From: Alentia gelatinosa | Lineage: Eukaryota > Annelida > Polychaeta > Phyllodocida > Polynoidae | Length of the DNA: 64,000 nucleotides | Direction of reading: 5' to 3' | Assembly: GCA_950022655.1 (NCBI GenBank) | Contig: OX465584.1 | Location: 6,271,694 to 6,335,693 of the forward strand | Shown: positions 1 to 9,392 of the stretch, piece after piece | Numbering within the stretch: the stretch's first letter is position 1 | Layout: the number at the start of each line of letters is the position of its first letter | The notes under the pieces: generated by a model | Told to the model about the DNA's origin: nothing | What the model saw: only the letters and a program-made list of their open reading frames with translations | Database searches by the model: none | Translations under genes and position numbers: made by a program

Positions 1-77
1 GAGAGATCGGTGGTGGTGCAGTCCGGATGAGGGGCGGCAAGATGCAGATTCTGACGTCGGGGCGTCGGGTAGTGACG
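1..77 (-). other. 3' UTR start of the LNX-like gene
   Basis: Sequence following the TGA on the minus strand up to the window edge. No AATAAA is visible in these 77 bases, so the transcript end lies outside. Confidence 0.6.
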
Positions 78-213
78 TCATACAACAGTACCAGGCCAGG
101 AGACGACGCGAAGTGTGACGTCACCACGGGAGTTTTTAAGAAGGATGACGGCTTGGGTGTGAGTGACATTTTCAAGGCTGTGATTGTTAACTGAAAGAAG
201 TAAATCCCCGCTT
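78..213 (-). CDS. LNX: LNX-like terminal exon 13: end of PDZ4 and stop codon
   Basis: After one base finishing Arg, reads SGDLLLSVNNHSLENVTHTQ, then AVILLKNSRGDVTLRVVSWP and GTVV followed by TGA at 78-80. This supplies beta-4, helix B (with a THTQ helix start) and the last strand of PDZ4; the protein ends shortly after the final strand, with a WPG-x-x-V tail as in vertebrate LNX. Acceptor ctctgttccag at 214-220. The exon gives the gene a clean C-terminus; the 3' UTR runs off the left edge, so no polyadenylation signal can be assessed. It is AT/GC mixed and shows no repeat content. Confidence 0.95.
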
Positions 214-1434
214 CTGGAACAGAGACATGAGGATATCGTTAAATCCGACGTACAGAGAACTATTATGGTAATATTATCATAGAATCGAATATACTCTGTG
301 TTTGTATTTTTATTATTTTTTATTCAAGAGAAAAAGACATGCAATTCACCCTCATTGGGTGTTTTCAAATGTAGTCATAGAACAACATACATCAAGGTAT
401 ATATTGGGTGTAAAAAGTCCCCTCTCGCACTTAAGTGCATATTATCGGGATTTTGTTTTCCTTTTTTTTCCCTTGCACTTGCTCAGTAGTCGCGACAGCC
501 AACGCCAACGTTTACCAACACTATACATAGACAATAATCGATACATGTTTCTTCATGCCTACTTGATAATAAGAGTTCGATGACTGCATAATCTAATGTT
601 ATAACACACTACAGAGCAGACATAGGACAATAACAGTTAGAACAAATGTAACCTAGCGGAATACGGGTGTACTAGTATCGGGGTGCGTCGGACATATGGG
701 ACAAGGCACCCCACAGCGGCCGATGGCAGCGATCTAACCCGGTTATGGTGTTCCATTATACTGATGGTACCCGAAATCAGATACTGTTATAATCATATTT
801 CGGCTGAGAATTCGTCCAGATGGAACAACCCCTTTAGGTGGGTAATAACGGTTTAAATGCCGAGTTCCGTACAAACGGTAAATTATCATCGAGTTCTGTG
901 AGTTGTACAAGCAGGTTGGACGTTAAATATTTACTATAAACCCGAAATTTAAAAAAGAATCAATTTCATTTTGCTTAACAACCAAAATTTTAATAAATGT
1001 GTATGGGTAGGTAGTCCGTATTTTGGTGTACGGACCAGCGGTCCGTACAGTATTTTTACGTCATATGCCAAAACAGTGCGTATTTACTAAAGAAGAAACC
1101 AACAAGTTTTGGTCAAAGTCTTCGTTCTCCACGAGTTTGATGCGGAGTGATATGAATGAGGCGACAGCCGACTAAATATCACAAAGCATTCAAACTCGTG
1201 GAGAACGACTTCTTTGATCAAAACGAGTTGCTTTCTGTATTTATCTCACCCCTGTACACACTAAAAGAATGGAAAACACACAGGATATAGACCATGGAGA
1301 ATAGACTGCAATACTCGTATGGGCATAGAGAACGAGTTCCCAATGTTAAGCCTATGGACATTTATTCCAGGGGTGAGATAAAGTATATACGGCATGGGTA
1401 TATGGTAAAGAAGAAGAAGTGGCGGATGACCTAC
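214..1434 (-). other. Intron 12 with truncated and full palindromic elements
   Basis: Bases 220-840 are AT-rich and show nothing recognisable. About 845-1085 is a partial copy of the GTTCCGTA-type palindromic element seen more fully at 13450-13840, and 1098-1385 is a complete palindrome-plus-body element. Confidence 0.6.
1098..1385. mobile_element. Palindrome-plus-body MITE-like element, ATCTCACCCC terminus class
   Basis: A long imperfect palindrome (about 1100-1240, arms around CGTTCTCCACGAGTTTG and its complement) is followed by a body bounded by inverted ends ATTTATCTCACCCCT and AGGGGTGAGATAAA. The word GAGAACGA occurs both in the arms and in the body (about 1325-1336). A second copy lies at 37144-37435. 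No coding capacity. Confidence 0.75.
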
Positions 1435-1593
1435 CGGAGTCGGGCGTCCTTGCCAGCAGGTGTGTTGGGCACTATGGACTTGATGTAGATGGCTTGAGGG
1501 CCCTGGGCTGCATCAGATCCACCGACGATGGAGAAGCCCAACGTGCCTGTTGCTGCTCGCTCCAGCGTGACCGTGCGGGTCGTGTGGCACACA
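1435..1593 (-). CDS. LNX: LNX-like exon 12: PDZ4 first part
   Basis: After one base finishing Val, reads VCHTTRTVTLERAATGTLGF then SIVGGSDAAQGPQAIYIKSI and VPNTPAGKDARL. It contains PDZ4 beta-1, the carboxylate loop GTLGF, beta-2 (SIVGG), beta-3 (AIYIKSI) and helix A. Acceptor cttctgtcttcag at 1594-1596; donor gtaggt at 1434-1429. Ends phase 2 (CG|A, Arg) and joins exon 13 exactly. PDZ4 is the most strongly LNX-like part of the protein. Confidence 0.96.
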
Positions 1594-1707
1594 CTGAAGA
1601 CAGAAGTGTTCAACGTCACGAAACACTGACACAGTAGTTGTTATTCATATATATCTATGACTGAGCACTCTATGGTTACACCATGATACAGGGGGGTGGA
1701 ATAATTA

Positions 1708-2075
1708 GTAGAAACCAAACGAGAGTCAGCCTTGTCAATGTTTATGCCACGATGGGCAGGTTTTGTATTACTACACGAGGCGTTAGCCGAGTGTAGTGAG
1801 TAGCAGACCTGACCAGAGTAGCATAAACATTGAGAAGGCTAACTCGAGTTTGGTTTTGTATTTATCCTACCCCATCTCACCGATATACAGAGAAAATTGT
1901 GTAATTATCCATGATAGTAGCGTGTTGACACTGCCGGATCTACTTTCGTTATCTGGTCCCTGATTGGTCAGTTTTTTTATTCACCTCGGTGCATAAATAA
2001 TACTTTATTCAACGCTCCTTCAAATACATTGAGTCAGTGTTAAACCTATGGCGTTTTTTATTAGGGGTAGGATAA
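1708..2075. mobile_element. Palindrome-plus-body element, ATCCTACCCC terminus class
   Basis: Palindrome arms around CAATGTTTATGCCA (1711-1855) with a centre ACACGAGGCGTTAGCCGAGTG, then a body from TTTATCCTACCCC (about 1859) to AGGGGTAGGATAA (about 2075). The palindrome recurs at 24300-24470. Confidence 0.72.
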
Positions 2076-2634
2076 CTTACATTCACTACCCAAGGCTGAC
2101 GTTTACTACCCAAGGTTGGCATTTAGACGCGGCGAGGGTTTGGCAAAGATGGGTGGTCGGAAATTGAAGGTGGGAAACAGGGTGCAGGGGTGGTCGCGAT
2201 TATTTCTTTTTAATCAGGATACATATATATACTTATGATAGAGTCCATGTTTTTCAAAAACATTTGATAGGTCATTGATATAGTAAATAAAGACCAGGGA
2301 TCCGAGAACGGACCCCTGTGGCACTGCATAGGGAATACAGACCATTCCGAGAATGTGTCTCCGAATCTACATCTCTGTCGTCGGTCTTTTAAATAGTCTA
2401 CAAGCCAAGAAATAATATCTTGGTTTATGTCAAGCTGCTGTAATTTTCTATATAACATGTATATGGCCAGCATATATATCGCGCAACCGGCATCGTGGCG
2501 ATCCACCGATATCACTGCGTCACTTCACCTCTATCCACCATCGGTGTACCACGGGTATTTTCCCCTCTTTTTTCTTATTGTTTGTGGACATCGAATCATT
2601 CATCAAATAAATAAAAGAAGTTTGACAACTTCCC
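2076..2634. other. Intron 11 remainder, no recognisable feature
   Basis: Unique-looking intronic sequence between the element at 1708-2075 and exon 11. A minus-strand open frame at 2210-2515 (with VDYLKDRRQRC) resembles a reverse-transcriptase fragment of the type found in non-LTR retrotransposons (D-Y-L-x-D-R-x-Q). The plus-strand text on either side has no intact element. Treated as a possible degraded retroelement scrap. Confidence 0.35.
2210..2515 (-). pseudogene. Possible degraded non-LTR reverse transcriptase fragment
   Basis: The translation contains KLQQLDINQDIISWLVDYLK and then DRRQRCRFGDTFSEW with a following VPQG-like GP(F)SDPWSLF stretch. This order (interacting sentence I-x-W-L-x-x-Y-L-x-x-R-x-Q, then variable G-x-x-x-G before L-x-P-x-L-F) is characteristic of the reverse transcriptase of jockey/CR1-like LINEs. 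The reading breaks around the PQG step and nothing upstream or downstream continues it, so it is a short relic. Call rests on motif memory only. Confidence 0.5.
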
Positions 2635-2640
2635 ACTTAC

Positions 2641-2828
2641 ACGGGCATGGCGAGCCAGAACTTCCAGGACGGAGTGAAGTTGCCGATGCCTTCCGTCGTC
2701 TCCGGTCCCTCCAGCACCTTGAGCGACACCTGTCGGGCCTCGGCGGAAGCTTTGAGAACCCCGACGGCGTCAGTGTGAGTGAGGTCGAGAAGCGACCGCC
2801 CGTTAATCGTCAGCAGCACGTCACCTTT
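2641..2828 (-). CDS. LNX: LNX-like exon 11: PDZ3 second half and PDZ3-PDZ4 linker
   Basis: Begins KGDVLLTINGRSLLDLTHTD (beta-4/5 and start of helix B), then AVGVLKASAEARQVSLKVLE, and a linker ending NFTPSWKFWLAMP, which resembles the conserved Trp-rich SWxPSWxxWLxLP segment of LNX. The helix B His (LTH) that contacts the ligand is present. Acceptor ttgactcccgcag at 2829-2831, donor gtaagt at 2640-2635; starts phase 0, ends phase 2. The acceptor lies directly against a tandem array of TCAAGGTCA motifs (2836-2985), which therefore forms its polypyrimidine tract. Confidence 0.96.
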
Positions 2829-2835
2829 CTGCGGG

Positions 2836-2985
2836 AGTCAAGGTCACAAGGGTCAAGGTCACAAGGGTCAAGGTCACAAGGGTCAAGGGCACAAGGGTCA
2901 AGGTCAAATTCAAGGTCAAACTCAGGTCAAACCCAGGTCAAACTCAAGGTCAAACTCAAGGTCAAACTCAAGGTCAAACTCAAAC
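2836..2985. repeat. TCAAGGTCA tandem array at the exon 11 acceptor
   Basis: Short tandem repeats of (GGG)TCAAGGTCACAA and ACTCAAGGTCAA type. I count eight exact copies of TCAAGGTCA, the extended half-site bound by ERR/NR5A-type nuclear receptors, plus several one-base variants. The array begins five bases from the acceptor of exon 11. Confidence 0.85.
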
Positions 2986-3039
2986 ATTGAACAGTCTTTT
3001 GTTGTTCATTTTTATAATCCTGATGGCGTCTAGATTTTT

Positions 3040-3372
3040 ATTATCCACCTAATACAAAGTGTCCATAGAAAACACATAGGGCGTTTGTATGGACATACCC
3101 GAGCATACGGATATGTTGTATGCTCCGGGTGGCACATACGGAAAAAATAGTGCGTATGGAAAAATAGTGCATAGCTAAAACGAACTGATATTGACATGCC
3201 ACTTGTCCAGAAAATGTGGATAATAAATACAATATAGACTGGTTTCGGATACAAGCGGTCGTATGCTCCTCGGAGTTGACTCTCTGCAATATCCTCGCAT
3301 ACGCTTGGATATTACTACGCGTCAACTCCTCGGAGCATACTGCCGCTTGTATCTGAAACCAGTCAATATTGT
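3040..3372. mobile_element. Palindrome-plus-body element, TTATCCACCT terminus class
   Basis: Body from TTATTATCCACCTAATAC to GTGGATAATAAATAC (3037-3228), followed by a ~130-bp palindrome (3234-3368) with ~44-nt arms starting GACTGGTTTC. TATGCTCC appears in the body (3119-3126), as its complement at 3103-3109, and in both arms (3262-3269, 3332-3339). Near-copy at 62506-62850. Confidence 0.8.
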
Positions 3373-3662
3373 GTATTTATCCTACCCCGTTTCCATGATT
3401 TTTGAATATTAGAAAGTAGTGACATAAACAACACTTTATGTCTCACCTGTGACATAAACAAATCCCATGTAAAGCCTATGGCGTTTTTTACTAGGGAGAG
3501 GATAAATACATAATATTACCATGATTTCGATCTGAGTGGCCGTATTCTCCGCGTAGTTGACGCGTAGCAATACTCCGAGCGGTAGCGAGGAGCATTGCGT
3601 ACACAGATCGAAATTGCCTACACAGATCGAAATCATCGTAATGTTGTATTTATTACTCACCT
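3367..3662. mobile_element. Palindrome-plus-body element, ATCCTACCCC class
   Basis: Body TTTATCCTACCCCG (3367) to AGGGAGAGGATAAATAC (about 3506), then a palindrome centred on GTTGACGCGTAGCAATACTC with arms around GATTTCGATCTG. It abuts the previous element head to tail. The palindrome recurs, cleaner, at 21625-21745. Confidence 0.7.
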
Positions 3663-3777
3663 TTCGAGTAATTATTAGGGAAAAAATCTTGTAAATAATT
3701 AGAAATTCGGCCCAGGCACATTGCATTGTTTATATAAATTAGTTCCTATAATGCCCGTCAGGTGGCCCATAAAGCTG

Positions 3778-3876
3778 TATTCTCCTAGGAGATTCCGGAG
3801 GTCCGTATAGTACTCAGTAGTGATCTGGAGTCTCCATAGGCTTAGTATGGAGACTCCGAATCAGGTGGGTAATAAA
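3778..3876. mobile_element. Short element with TTATTACCCACCT-type end next to exon 10
   Basis: Contains the self-complementary stretch CTCCTAGGAG and ends CAGGTGGGTAATAAA about 16 nt from the exon 10 donor. An inverted copy is at 21418-21530. Confidence 0.6.
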
Positions 3877-3891
3877 TGGTAACATGCTCAC

Positions 3892-4014
3892 CTTAACCTG
3901 ACGTGACCTGGCGAGACAGCCCTGTGACTGGACGTTGGTGACGTAGATGGGGATGTCACCTCGCGGACTGCCCACTCCGCCCGCCACGCTGATTCCCAGC
4001 GTCTCCGCAGCGTC
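3892..4014 (-). CDS. LNX: LNX-like exon 10: PDZ3 first half
   Basis: Forty-one codons, phase 0-0: DAAETLGISVAGGVGSPRGD, then IPIYVTNVQSQGCLARSRQV and K. Contains the carboxylate loop TLGI, strand beta-2 (SVAGG) and beta-3 (IPIYVT), followed by helix A (GCLAR), all matching LNX PDZ3. Acceptor ttgttggcag at 4015-4017; donor gtgagc at 3891-3886. The usual DGRIK before GD is SRQVK here. A MITE end (cag gtgggtaataaa, about 3861-3875) lies about 16 nt beyond the donor. Confidence 0.96.
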
Positions 4015-4159
4015 CTGCCAACAACACACGCCGGGTTTTAGTTGTTTCGTTTATTTGGGCAATTTAACACTTTCAGTCCGACCCCCTAGCGGGAGGCCCA
4101 CATGTCAAGTCTGACAAATATATAGAAATATACCCCCCAGGGAACGATGCTCTTTTGGC

Positions 4160-5090
4160 AGTGGTACCGGACGTGATAATGCCCTATAGAGGTACACCTA
4201 CCTTCTGAACAGTGATAATGCTTTATAGAGGTCCACATAGCTTCTGAATAGTAATAATGCCCTATAGAGGTACACCTACCTTCTGAATAGTGGTAATGCC
4301 CTATAGAGGTACACCTACCTTCTGAACAGTGATAATGCTTTATAGAGGTCCACATAGCTTCTGAATAGTAATAATGCCCTATAGAGGTACACCTACCTTC
4401 TGAATAGTGGTAATGCCCTATAGAGGTACACCTACCTTCTGAACAGTGATAATGCTTTATAGAGGTCCACATAGCTTCTGAATAGTAATAATGCCCTATA
4501 GAGGTACACCTACCTTCTGAATAGTGATAATGCCCTATAGAGGTACACCTACCTTCCTAATAGTGATAATGCCCTATAGAGGTACACCTACCTTCTGAAT
4601 AGTGATAATGCCCTATAGAGGAACACATACCTTCTGAACAGTGATAATGCTCTATAGAGGTACACCTACCTTCTGAACAGTGATAATGCCCTATAGAGGT
4701 ACACCTACCTTCCTAATAGTGATAATCCCCTATAGAGGTACACCTACCTTCTGATTAGTGATAATGCCCTATAGAGGAACACCTACCTTCCTAATAGTGA
4801 TAATGCTCTATAGAGGTACACCTACCTTCTGAACAGTGATAATGCTTTATAGAGGTCCACATAGCTTCTGAATAGTAATAATGCCCTATAGAGGTACACC
4901 TACCTTCTGAATAGTGGTAATGCCCTATAGAGGTACACCTACCTTCTGAACAGTGATAATGCTTTATAGAGGTCCACATAGCTTCTGAATAGTAATAATG
5001 CCCTATAGAGGTACACCTACCTTCTGAATAGTGATAATGCCCTATAGAGGAACACCTACCTTCTCAATAGTGATAATGCTTTATATCCTT
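4160..5090. repeat. 39-bp minisatellite, distal block (23 regular copies)
   Basis: The landmark TAGAGG recurs every 39 bases from 4183 to 5041, 23 times. Read on the minus strand each unit contains a near-copy of the exon 9 end followed by a 5' splice site (CAG AAG then GTAGGTGT). About five units carry AAGCTATG instead, which destroys the GT. These altered units recur every third or so position, giving a 117-bp higher-order pattern at about 4190-4480 and 4815-5030. The open frames across it on the minus strand come from the unit length being divisible by three. Confidence 0.93.
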
Positions 5091-5424
5091 TTTATCTTAC
5101 CTTTGCTTTTTCACCAAGTATAAAGATTATCCTAACTATTTACATTACTTAACTATCTATGTACAATCACCATTGACAAATAACTTACTATAGATGTGAT
5201 GAAAGAAATATTACTGATGATACAATGTTTGTAACCATGGACTTGTACGAACGTAAGTGGCATATTGCACAGAATTAAGCTATTTAAAAATGGCGGCCAA
5301 GAAAACCAGCTATGGCGGATGGCCAGCCAGTTTATTGGCAAAATTGTACAAATCACGACATGAAATGTAATGAAACACCACCTAAGGCCAATAAAATGAT
5401 GAGAAAAAAAAAGAGTTACACAAA
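5091..5424. other. Unique spacer between the two minisatellite blocks
   Basis: AT-rich sequence with no repeat or coding signal; it separates the proximal array attached to exon 9 from the distal block, and may be an insertion or unrelated intron. Confidence 0.5.
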
Positions 5425-5640
5425 TCTTCTGAATAGTGAAATTGCTTTACAGAGGTACACATACCTTCTGTATTGTGATAATGCCCTATAGAGGTACACC
5501 TACCTTCCTAATAGTCACAATGCCCTATAGAGGTACACCTACCTTCTGTATTGTGATAATGCACTATAAAGGTACACATACCTTTCTAATAGTAATAATG
5601 CCCTATATAGGTACACATACCTTCTGTATTGTGATAATCT
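5425..5640. repeat. 39-bp minisatellite, proximal block overlapping the end of exon 9
   Basis: Five to six units. The first includes coding bases 5621-5640 of exon 9 and its real donor. On the minus strand ATTATCACAATACAGAAG, the exact exon end, recurs twice more before a GTAGGT or GTATGT donor. Unit variation alternates between this and an ATTxTxACTATTAGxAAG form. Confidence 0.92.
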
Positions 5641-5788
5641 TCTCTTTACACTTATAAGGCATGTATCCCAGGATGCATTCCTTCCGGACGCAGTTTGTCA
5701 GACAGTCACGTGACGTCGACCTGACGATATCCGGCGTCTGAGGCCGGGACTTCCGGGCAACCACGATCTGCACTTTGTCGACGCTGGC
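5621..5788 (-). CDS. LNX: LNX-like exon 9: end of PDZ2, Cys-rich linker, first strand of PDZ3
   Basis: Fifty-six codons, phase 0-0. Starts ASVDKVQIVVARKSRPQTPD (last PDZ2 strand, then the TPDI linker known from LNX), continues through a linker with four cysteines (CLTNCVRKECILGYMPYKCK) and ends EKIITIQK, the first strand of PDZ3. Acceptor gtctgcctccag at 5789-5792; donor gtatgt at 5620-5615. The last 18 nt and the first 21 nt of the intron form one unit of a 39-bp minisatellite repeated about 28 times in the following intron, so the 3' end of the coding exon belongs to the array. Reading into the intron gives an in-frame TAG after five codons. Confidence 0.93.
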
Positions 5789-6777
5789 CTGGAGGCAGAC
5801 GACATTTACCGTGCTTTATATTACATGAAAAACTCATTCCAAAGCACAGGAACTGAGAAGAAAGTTATTCAGCCTGAGTGTCCACGCTAGCCTGGTGACA
5901 GACACCCATTTACCATGTTTTTATTACATTAAGGACATAATGTAAGGGTGATCTATCCCTCCACGCAGCCGTACGAAGCATGACGAGATCTTATGATCGA
6001 AATTACTGATGTATGGAGATTAAAAAAATAAAGAATTTTCTAAGATAGATCACACCCAACACTAGTAGCACATACCTTTATGGACACCTAACTTCTGAGG
6101 GGAACAGTGGTGCCTCAAAACTGACAGGGTACTAGTTCAGAAGATTCCTATAGAGGGCAGCATTGCCACCGGCTTTACAGGTGAAAAGGGTAAGCGAGAA
6201 TTGTCTGAGACTAGGGGAAAGGAGTGAATTACACCAGTCTCAGGTATATGGGTCTCTATGTGTGAATCCCTCTTAAGGTGACACACTCTTAACCAACTGC
6301 TCATTCTCAAATAGCAGGACACCCACAGACCAATACAATGCACTTTTACCTGTGATGCTTTTTAAGGTCAATTTCCAATAGGTGGCAAAAATGGCACTGA
6401 TTATTTGAGTTCCCTAAAACTCTGTCAGTGGTGCCTCCGACTGCACGCCAGTATCAAATAGTCGGTGAGGATGCCTTGTTTCTCCCGTATTTTATAGGTC
6501 CACACAGATTTAATGTTTATACCGAAAGCTCGAGCGCCATCGATGAAATCAAAGCGTTTGGATTCTGACAGTTGCTGACCACGTCGGTCAGTGGTTGCCG
6601 AATTGATCTGTGACCATTGCAAATAACAAGCTGTTTCCATTCACTGATCCTGCGTCAGTGCACTGAAAGAACTGATCAGTGGTTCCTGACTGCAGATCGG
6701 TGATGAATAATTGGCAAATGAAAAATGGCTTTTACGGGTCCTTTCATTCCTTTCGCCGATTGTTCCAGAATGATCAA
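5789..6777. other. Intron 8, left part, no recognisable feature
   Basis: Mixed-composition intronic sequence; nothing coding or repeated was recognised apart from short direct words shared with the flanking minisatellite. Confidence 0.45.
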
Positions 6778-7074
6778 GGACCTGTTTCACTAGTTTCGTG
6801 CCATGTCTAGATGGCGTCTAGATGGTGTGTCGGTTTCATAAGAACTAGACATTTTGTCTGTCCTTGCTTGCACTGTTAGTGCCGCTTTTCATCTCTGTCT
6901 AACACTTTTGTCACAAAACTAGTGAAACAGGTCCATGATGTGTAGATTTATCTAATTCTTATGTTTGGGGTCTGTCTTTTCCTAAGGGCAGCTACTTGTG
7001 TTGTCACGAAACTAGACAACCCCAATGTCTGTATTGTGTCACAGACATGTCACGAAACTAGCGAAACAGGTCCC
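6778..7074. mobile_element. GGACCTGTTTCACTAG MITE, copy 1
   Basis: Starts GGACCTGTTTCACTAGTTTC and ends in the inverted form GCGAAACAGGTCCC. About 297 bp, AT-rich and non-coding, with internal CTAGACATTTTGTCTG and repeated ACAGACATGTCACGAAACTAG. Other copies at 11895-12203 and 33637-34223. Confidence 0.88.
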
Positions 7075-7554
7075 TGCAGTTTGGAACCACTGAAGCAACA
7101 TTGATGAATTTTTCTGTTTGTCAGAAATCCAAGAACATTGTTTCATTGTCACATTATGAGCTTACTCTCTTTTTAAAAAATAAGAGTTATCTGAAAAAAA
7201 TCAAGTATAAAACATCATTGTCCCTATGGTGTCTAGTTATCAAACTTTCCCTTGTGTCTTGAAAGGATTAATTGCAGATCATGATTATCTGTCTGGTCCA
7301 ATATAATTACCATATGGTCAATAAAAGACCATTTATCAACATTCTGAAATAATATTAAGTATTCTTCCCTCGCAGACTTGTATCAATAAGAAAATACAGT
7401 AAACTATTTCCTGTTCATCCATTCTAAAAGCTATCTTGTGGTTATCTAAAAACAGATCATTTATCAATATTTCAGGGTAGTAAGATGAGAGCCATTTCCA
7501 TTGGCGTCTTAGAGCAGGTCAGTCTGTCTGTTTATTCTGTTTACTCAAATGTAC
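7075..7554. other. Intron 8, AT-rich, no recognisable feature
   Basis: Nothing beyond AT-rich intronic sequence is visible. Confidence 0.45.
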
Positions 7555-7650
7555 ATTATTATTATTATTATCATTATTATTATCATTATCATTATTATTA
7601 TTATCATCATTATCATTATTATTATTATTATCATTATTATCATTATTGAT
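7555..7650. repeat. ATT/ATC microsatellite
   Basis: Interrupted (ATT)n/(ATC)n trinucleotide run of about 95 bases. Confidence 0.95.
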
Positions 7651-7828
7651 ACATGAAGTTCAGCATGTATCTACTCATCATACCCTCCCACTATGTATGA
7701 AAATACAGATAAAAACTAGAGAACAATCGGCATAATATAAGACCACCAATATTAGTGAATTAGTGAACTAAAAAAAAGATAATAGTCAACTTCATATACA
7801 TTTGCACCATTAATGTCACTGCATTTAC

Positions 7829-7945
7829 CTGGATAATCTGTGATGCTTGTTCTTGAGAGCCGAAGGTCATGTCCTGACAGTTAATCTCCAATATTCGATC
7901 GTCCTTCTTGAGCCTGTTATCTGCTGCAGCCAACCCTCCCTCTAT
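7829..7945 (-). CDS. LNX: LNX-like exon 8: core of PDZ2
   Basis: Thirty-nine codons, phase 0 on both sides, reading IEGGLAAADNRLKKDDRILE and ending EQASQIIQ. It holds helix A, beta-4 (DRILEINCQD) and helix B of PDZ2. EGGLAA and QIIQ are typical of LNX PDZ2. Acceptor gtcctccacag at 7946-7948; donor gtaaat at 7828-7823. The normal helix B His/aliphatic start is replaced by a QEQAS stretch. Confidence 0.95.
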
Positions 7946-7974
7946 CTGTGGAGGACAAAGTGATATTCTCTCAT

Positions 7975-8236
7975 AGATTCTCACACTCTCTAAGTGGTAT
8001 TCTGTACAACGTTCTCACTATGCTCTATGGGAGATGAATTCTTAACGAACTAGGCTTAGAGCCTTGAAAATCCACTGACCTGCCTCCTGTGCTAAAGACG
8101 TACATCAATGCAACCCAAAGATTCCTATAATCCCAATGATGCCACCTAGCGCGAATACTTGGCTCCCTAGTGGCTTTATTTGGACTCGAATACAGAACAC
8201 CACTTAGAGAGCGTGAGATCTTATTAGAGGGGTGCT
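7975..8236. mobile_element. CTCACACTCTCTAAGTGG MITE, copy 1
   Basis: Begins TTCTCACACTCTCTAAGTGG and ends in the inverted form CCACTTAGAGAGCGTGAG followed by ATCTTATTAGAGGGGTG. Lies 30 bases upstream of exon 8. Internal sequence shared with copies at 20382-20887 and 42076-42454. Confidence 0.82.
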
Positions 8237-9096
8237 GACCATATGTATGGTGTTTAGAATCATTGCAATGCTTCTGACAGAGCAGCAGGGTATGGGGAAT
8301 GTGCATGGTGTAGAGAATTATTCCACAACTGCTGACAAAACAGCGGGGTATGGGGAACATGCATGGTGTTCAGCATTGCACTGCTTTTGATTTAAGTAAG
8401 TGTACCATCACCAGTTACAATACTTATGAAATGAAGCCTTTCATATCAAATTCAACTTATCATCTGCAGTTATAATACAATATGAAGCACGTCGGTCTGT
8501 AAGTAACTCACAGCGTAGGCAACTCCACGCAACTATCATTCTCCTATAGGCGACTTCAATCCATGTAGAGTGAAGCCTCCGGCACCTAGAATAGGCTCGT
8601 CCTCAAGTGAGGAGCGGCTTTTCTCTCTAGTTCTCTACTAGATCTTAACCTTGTACTCAATGCTGCTCTCCGCAAGAACCGCAGAGGTATACTCCTCTGC
8701 TGCTACGTCAGCAACTCACGTGATCATTCCCTTCCTTATACAGACTATCTGCTCTATGTCTTACTTCCAACCATCGCCATCTTGCTTCGTGTTAGCGGCT
8801 CTGTTCATACGCCAAACCTTATAACACTACCAGTTAAATTACTCATTACTAAAATCACAACATAATCTCAGACAAGCGTGTAGTGCAAGTCATCAAAATT
8901 GTGTTTTTTATTATTTTAAGGTATATAATAATAAGCAAACATCCTTGCTTTGGACGAAACGGTTCTCGTTCTCGGTCAATAGTTGATTTCATACGGTCTT
9001 CCTATGGCGTCAGGCCGTACAAAATTTGTGACTGACCTCGAACAAGTAAAGTTTTGCCAAAAGTAACGACGTTTCCTAATATCAAACTCAACCTAC
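8237..9096. other. Intron 7 remainder with a hairpin repeat fragment
   Basis: Mostly unremarkable. About 8945-9055 carries GTTCTCGTTCTCGGTC and a CGGCC-type hairpin resembling the family at 45095-45240. Confidence 0.4.
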
Positions 9097-9127
9097 CATC
9101 TCCAATATGTACAATCCAGCACCATTC
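9097..9127 (-). CDS. LNX: LNX-like exon 7: 31-nt microexon in PDZ2
   Basis: One base completing Lys plus ten codons, NGAGLYILEM. It supplies the beta-2/beta-3 turn and strand beta-3 of PDZ2, which would otherwise be missing between LVGKK and IEGGLAA. Acceptor ctttttacag at 9128-9130, donor gtaggt at 9096-9091. Skipping it (31 nt) would shift the frame, so it is probably constitutive. Found by requiring phase 2 entry and phase 0 exit between exons 6 and 8; the encoded residues fit the PDZ consensus (G-x-Y-I-L). Confidence 0.9.
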
Positions 9128-9392
9128 CTGTAAAAAGCAAAGGTAGAAAATGTATTTGACGACCATTAAACTAATTGTTTTTAGTTTTCTACCTGTCTCG
9201 ACATATCGATGTATATAAGAGTGTCAGAAGGGTTATAACAGAAGCCTATTCTATATTGTAGCATATAATTTCTAAAAGCATTACACTGTTTACTAAGGTT
9301 TTAAGATCATATTGCAGTATTAATAGAGACCTAGCATAGAAAGGTTTAGTATTTTTTCAAAAATATTGCTTAATATTACATCATGTACTTAC

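Noticed and set aside
220..1400. A separate microexon between exons 12 and 13
   Set aside because: I first expected one because an acceptor at about 198 seemed to start the last exon; the acceptor at 214-220 gives a continuous PDZ4 (SGDLLLSVNN) in the right phase, so none is needed.
4086..4979. Minus-strand frames with repeated HYHYSEGRCTSIG motif as a repeat protein
   Set aside because: They read the 39-bp intronic array out of the exon 9 frame; the array lies inside an intron of the LNX-like gene.
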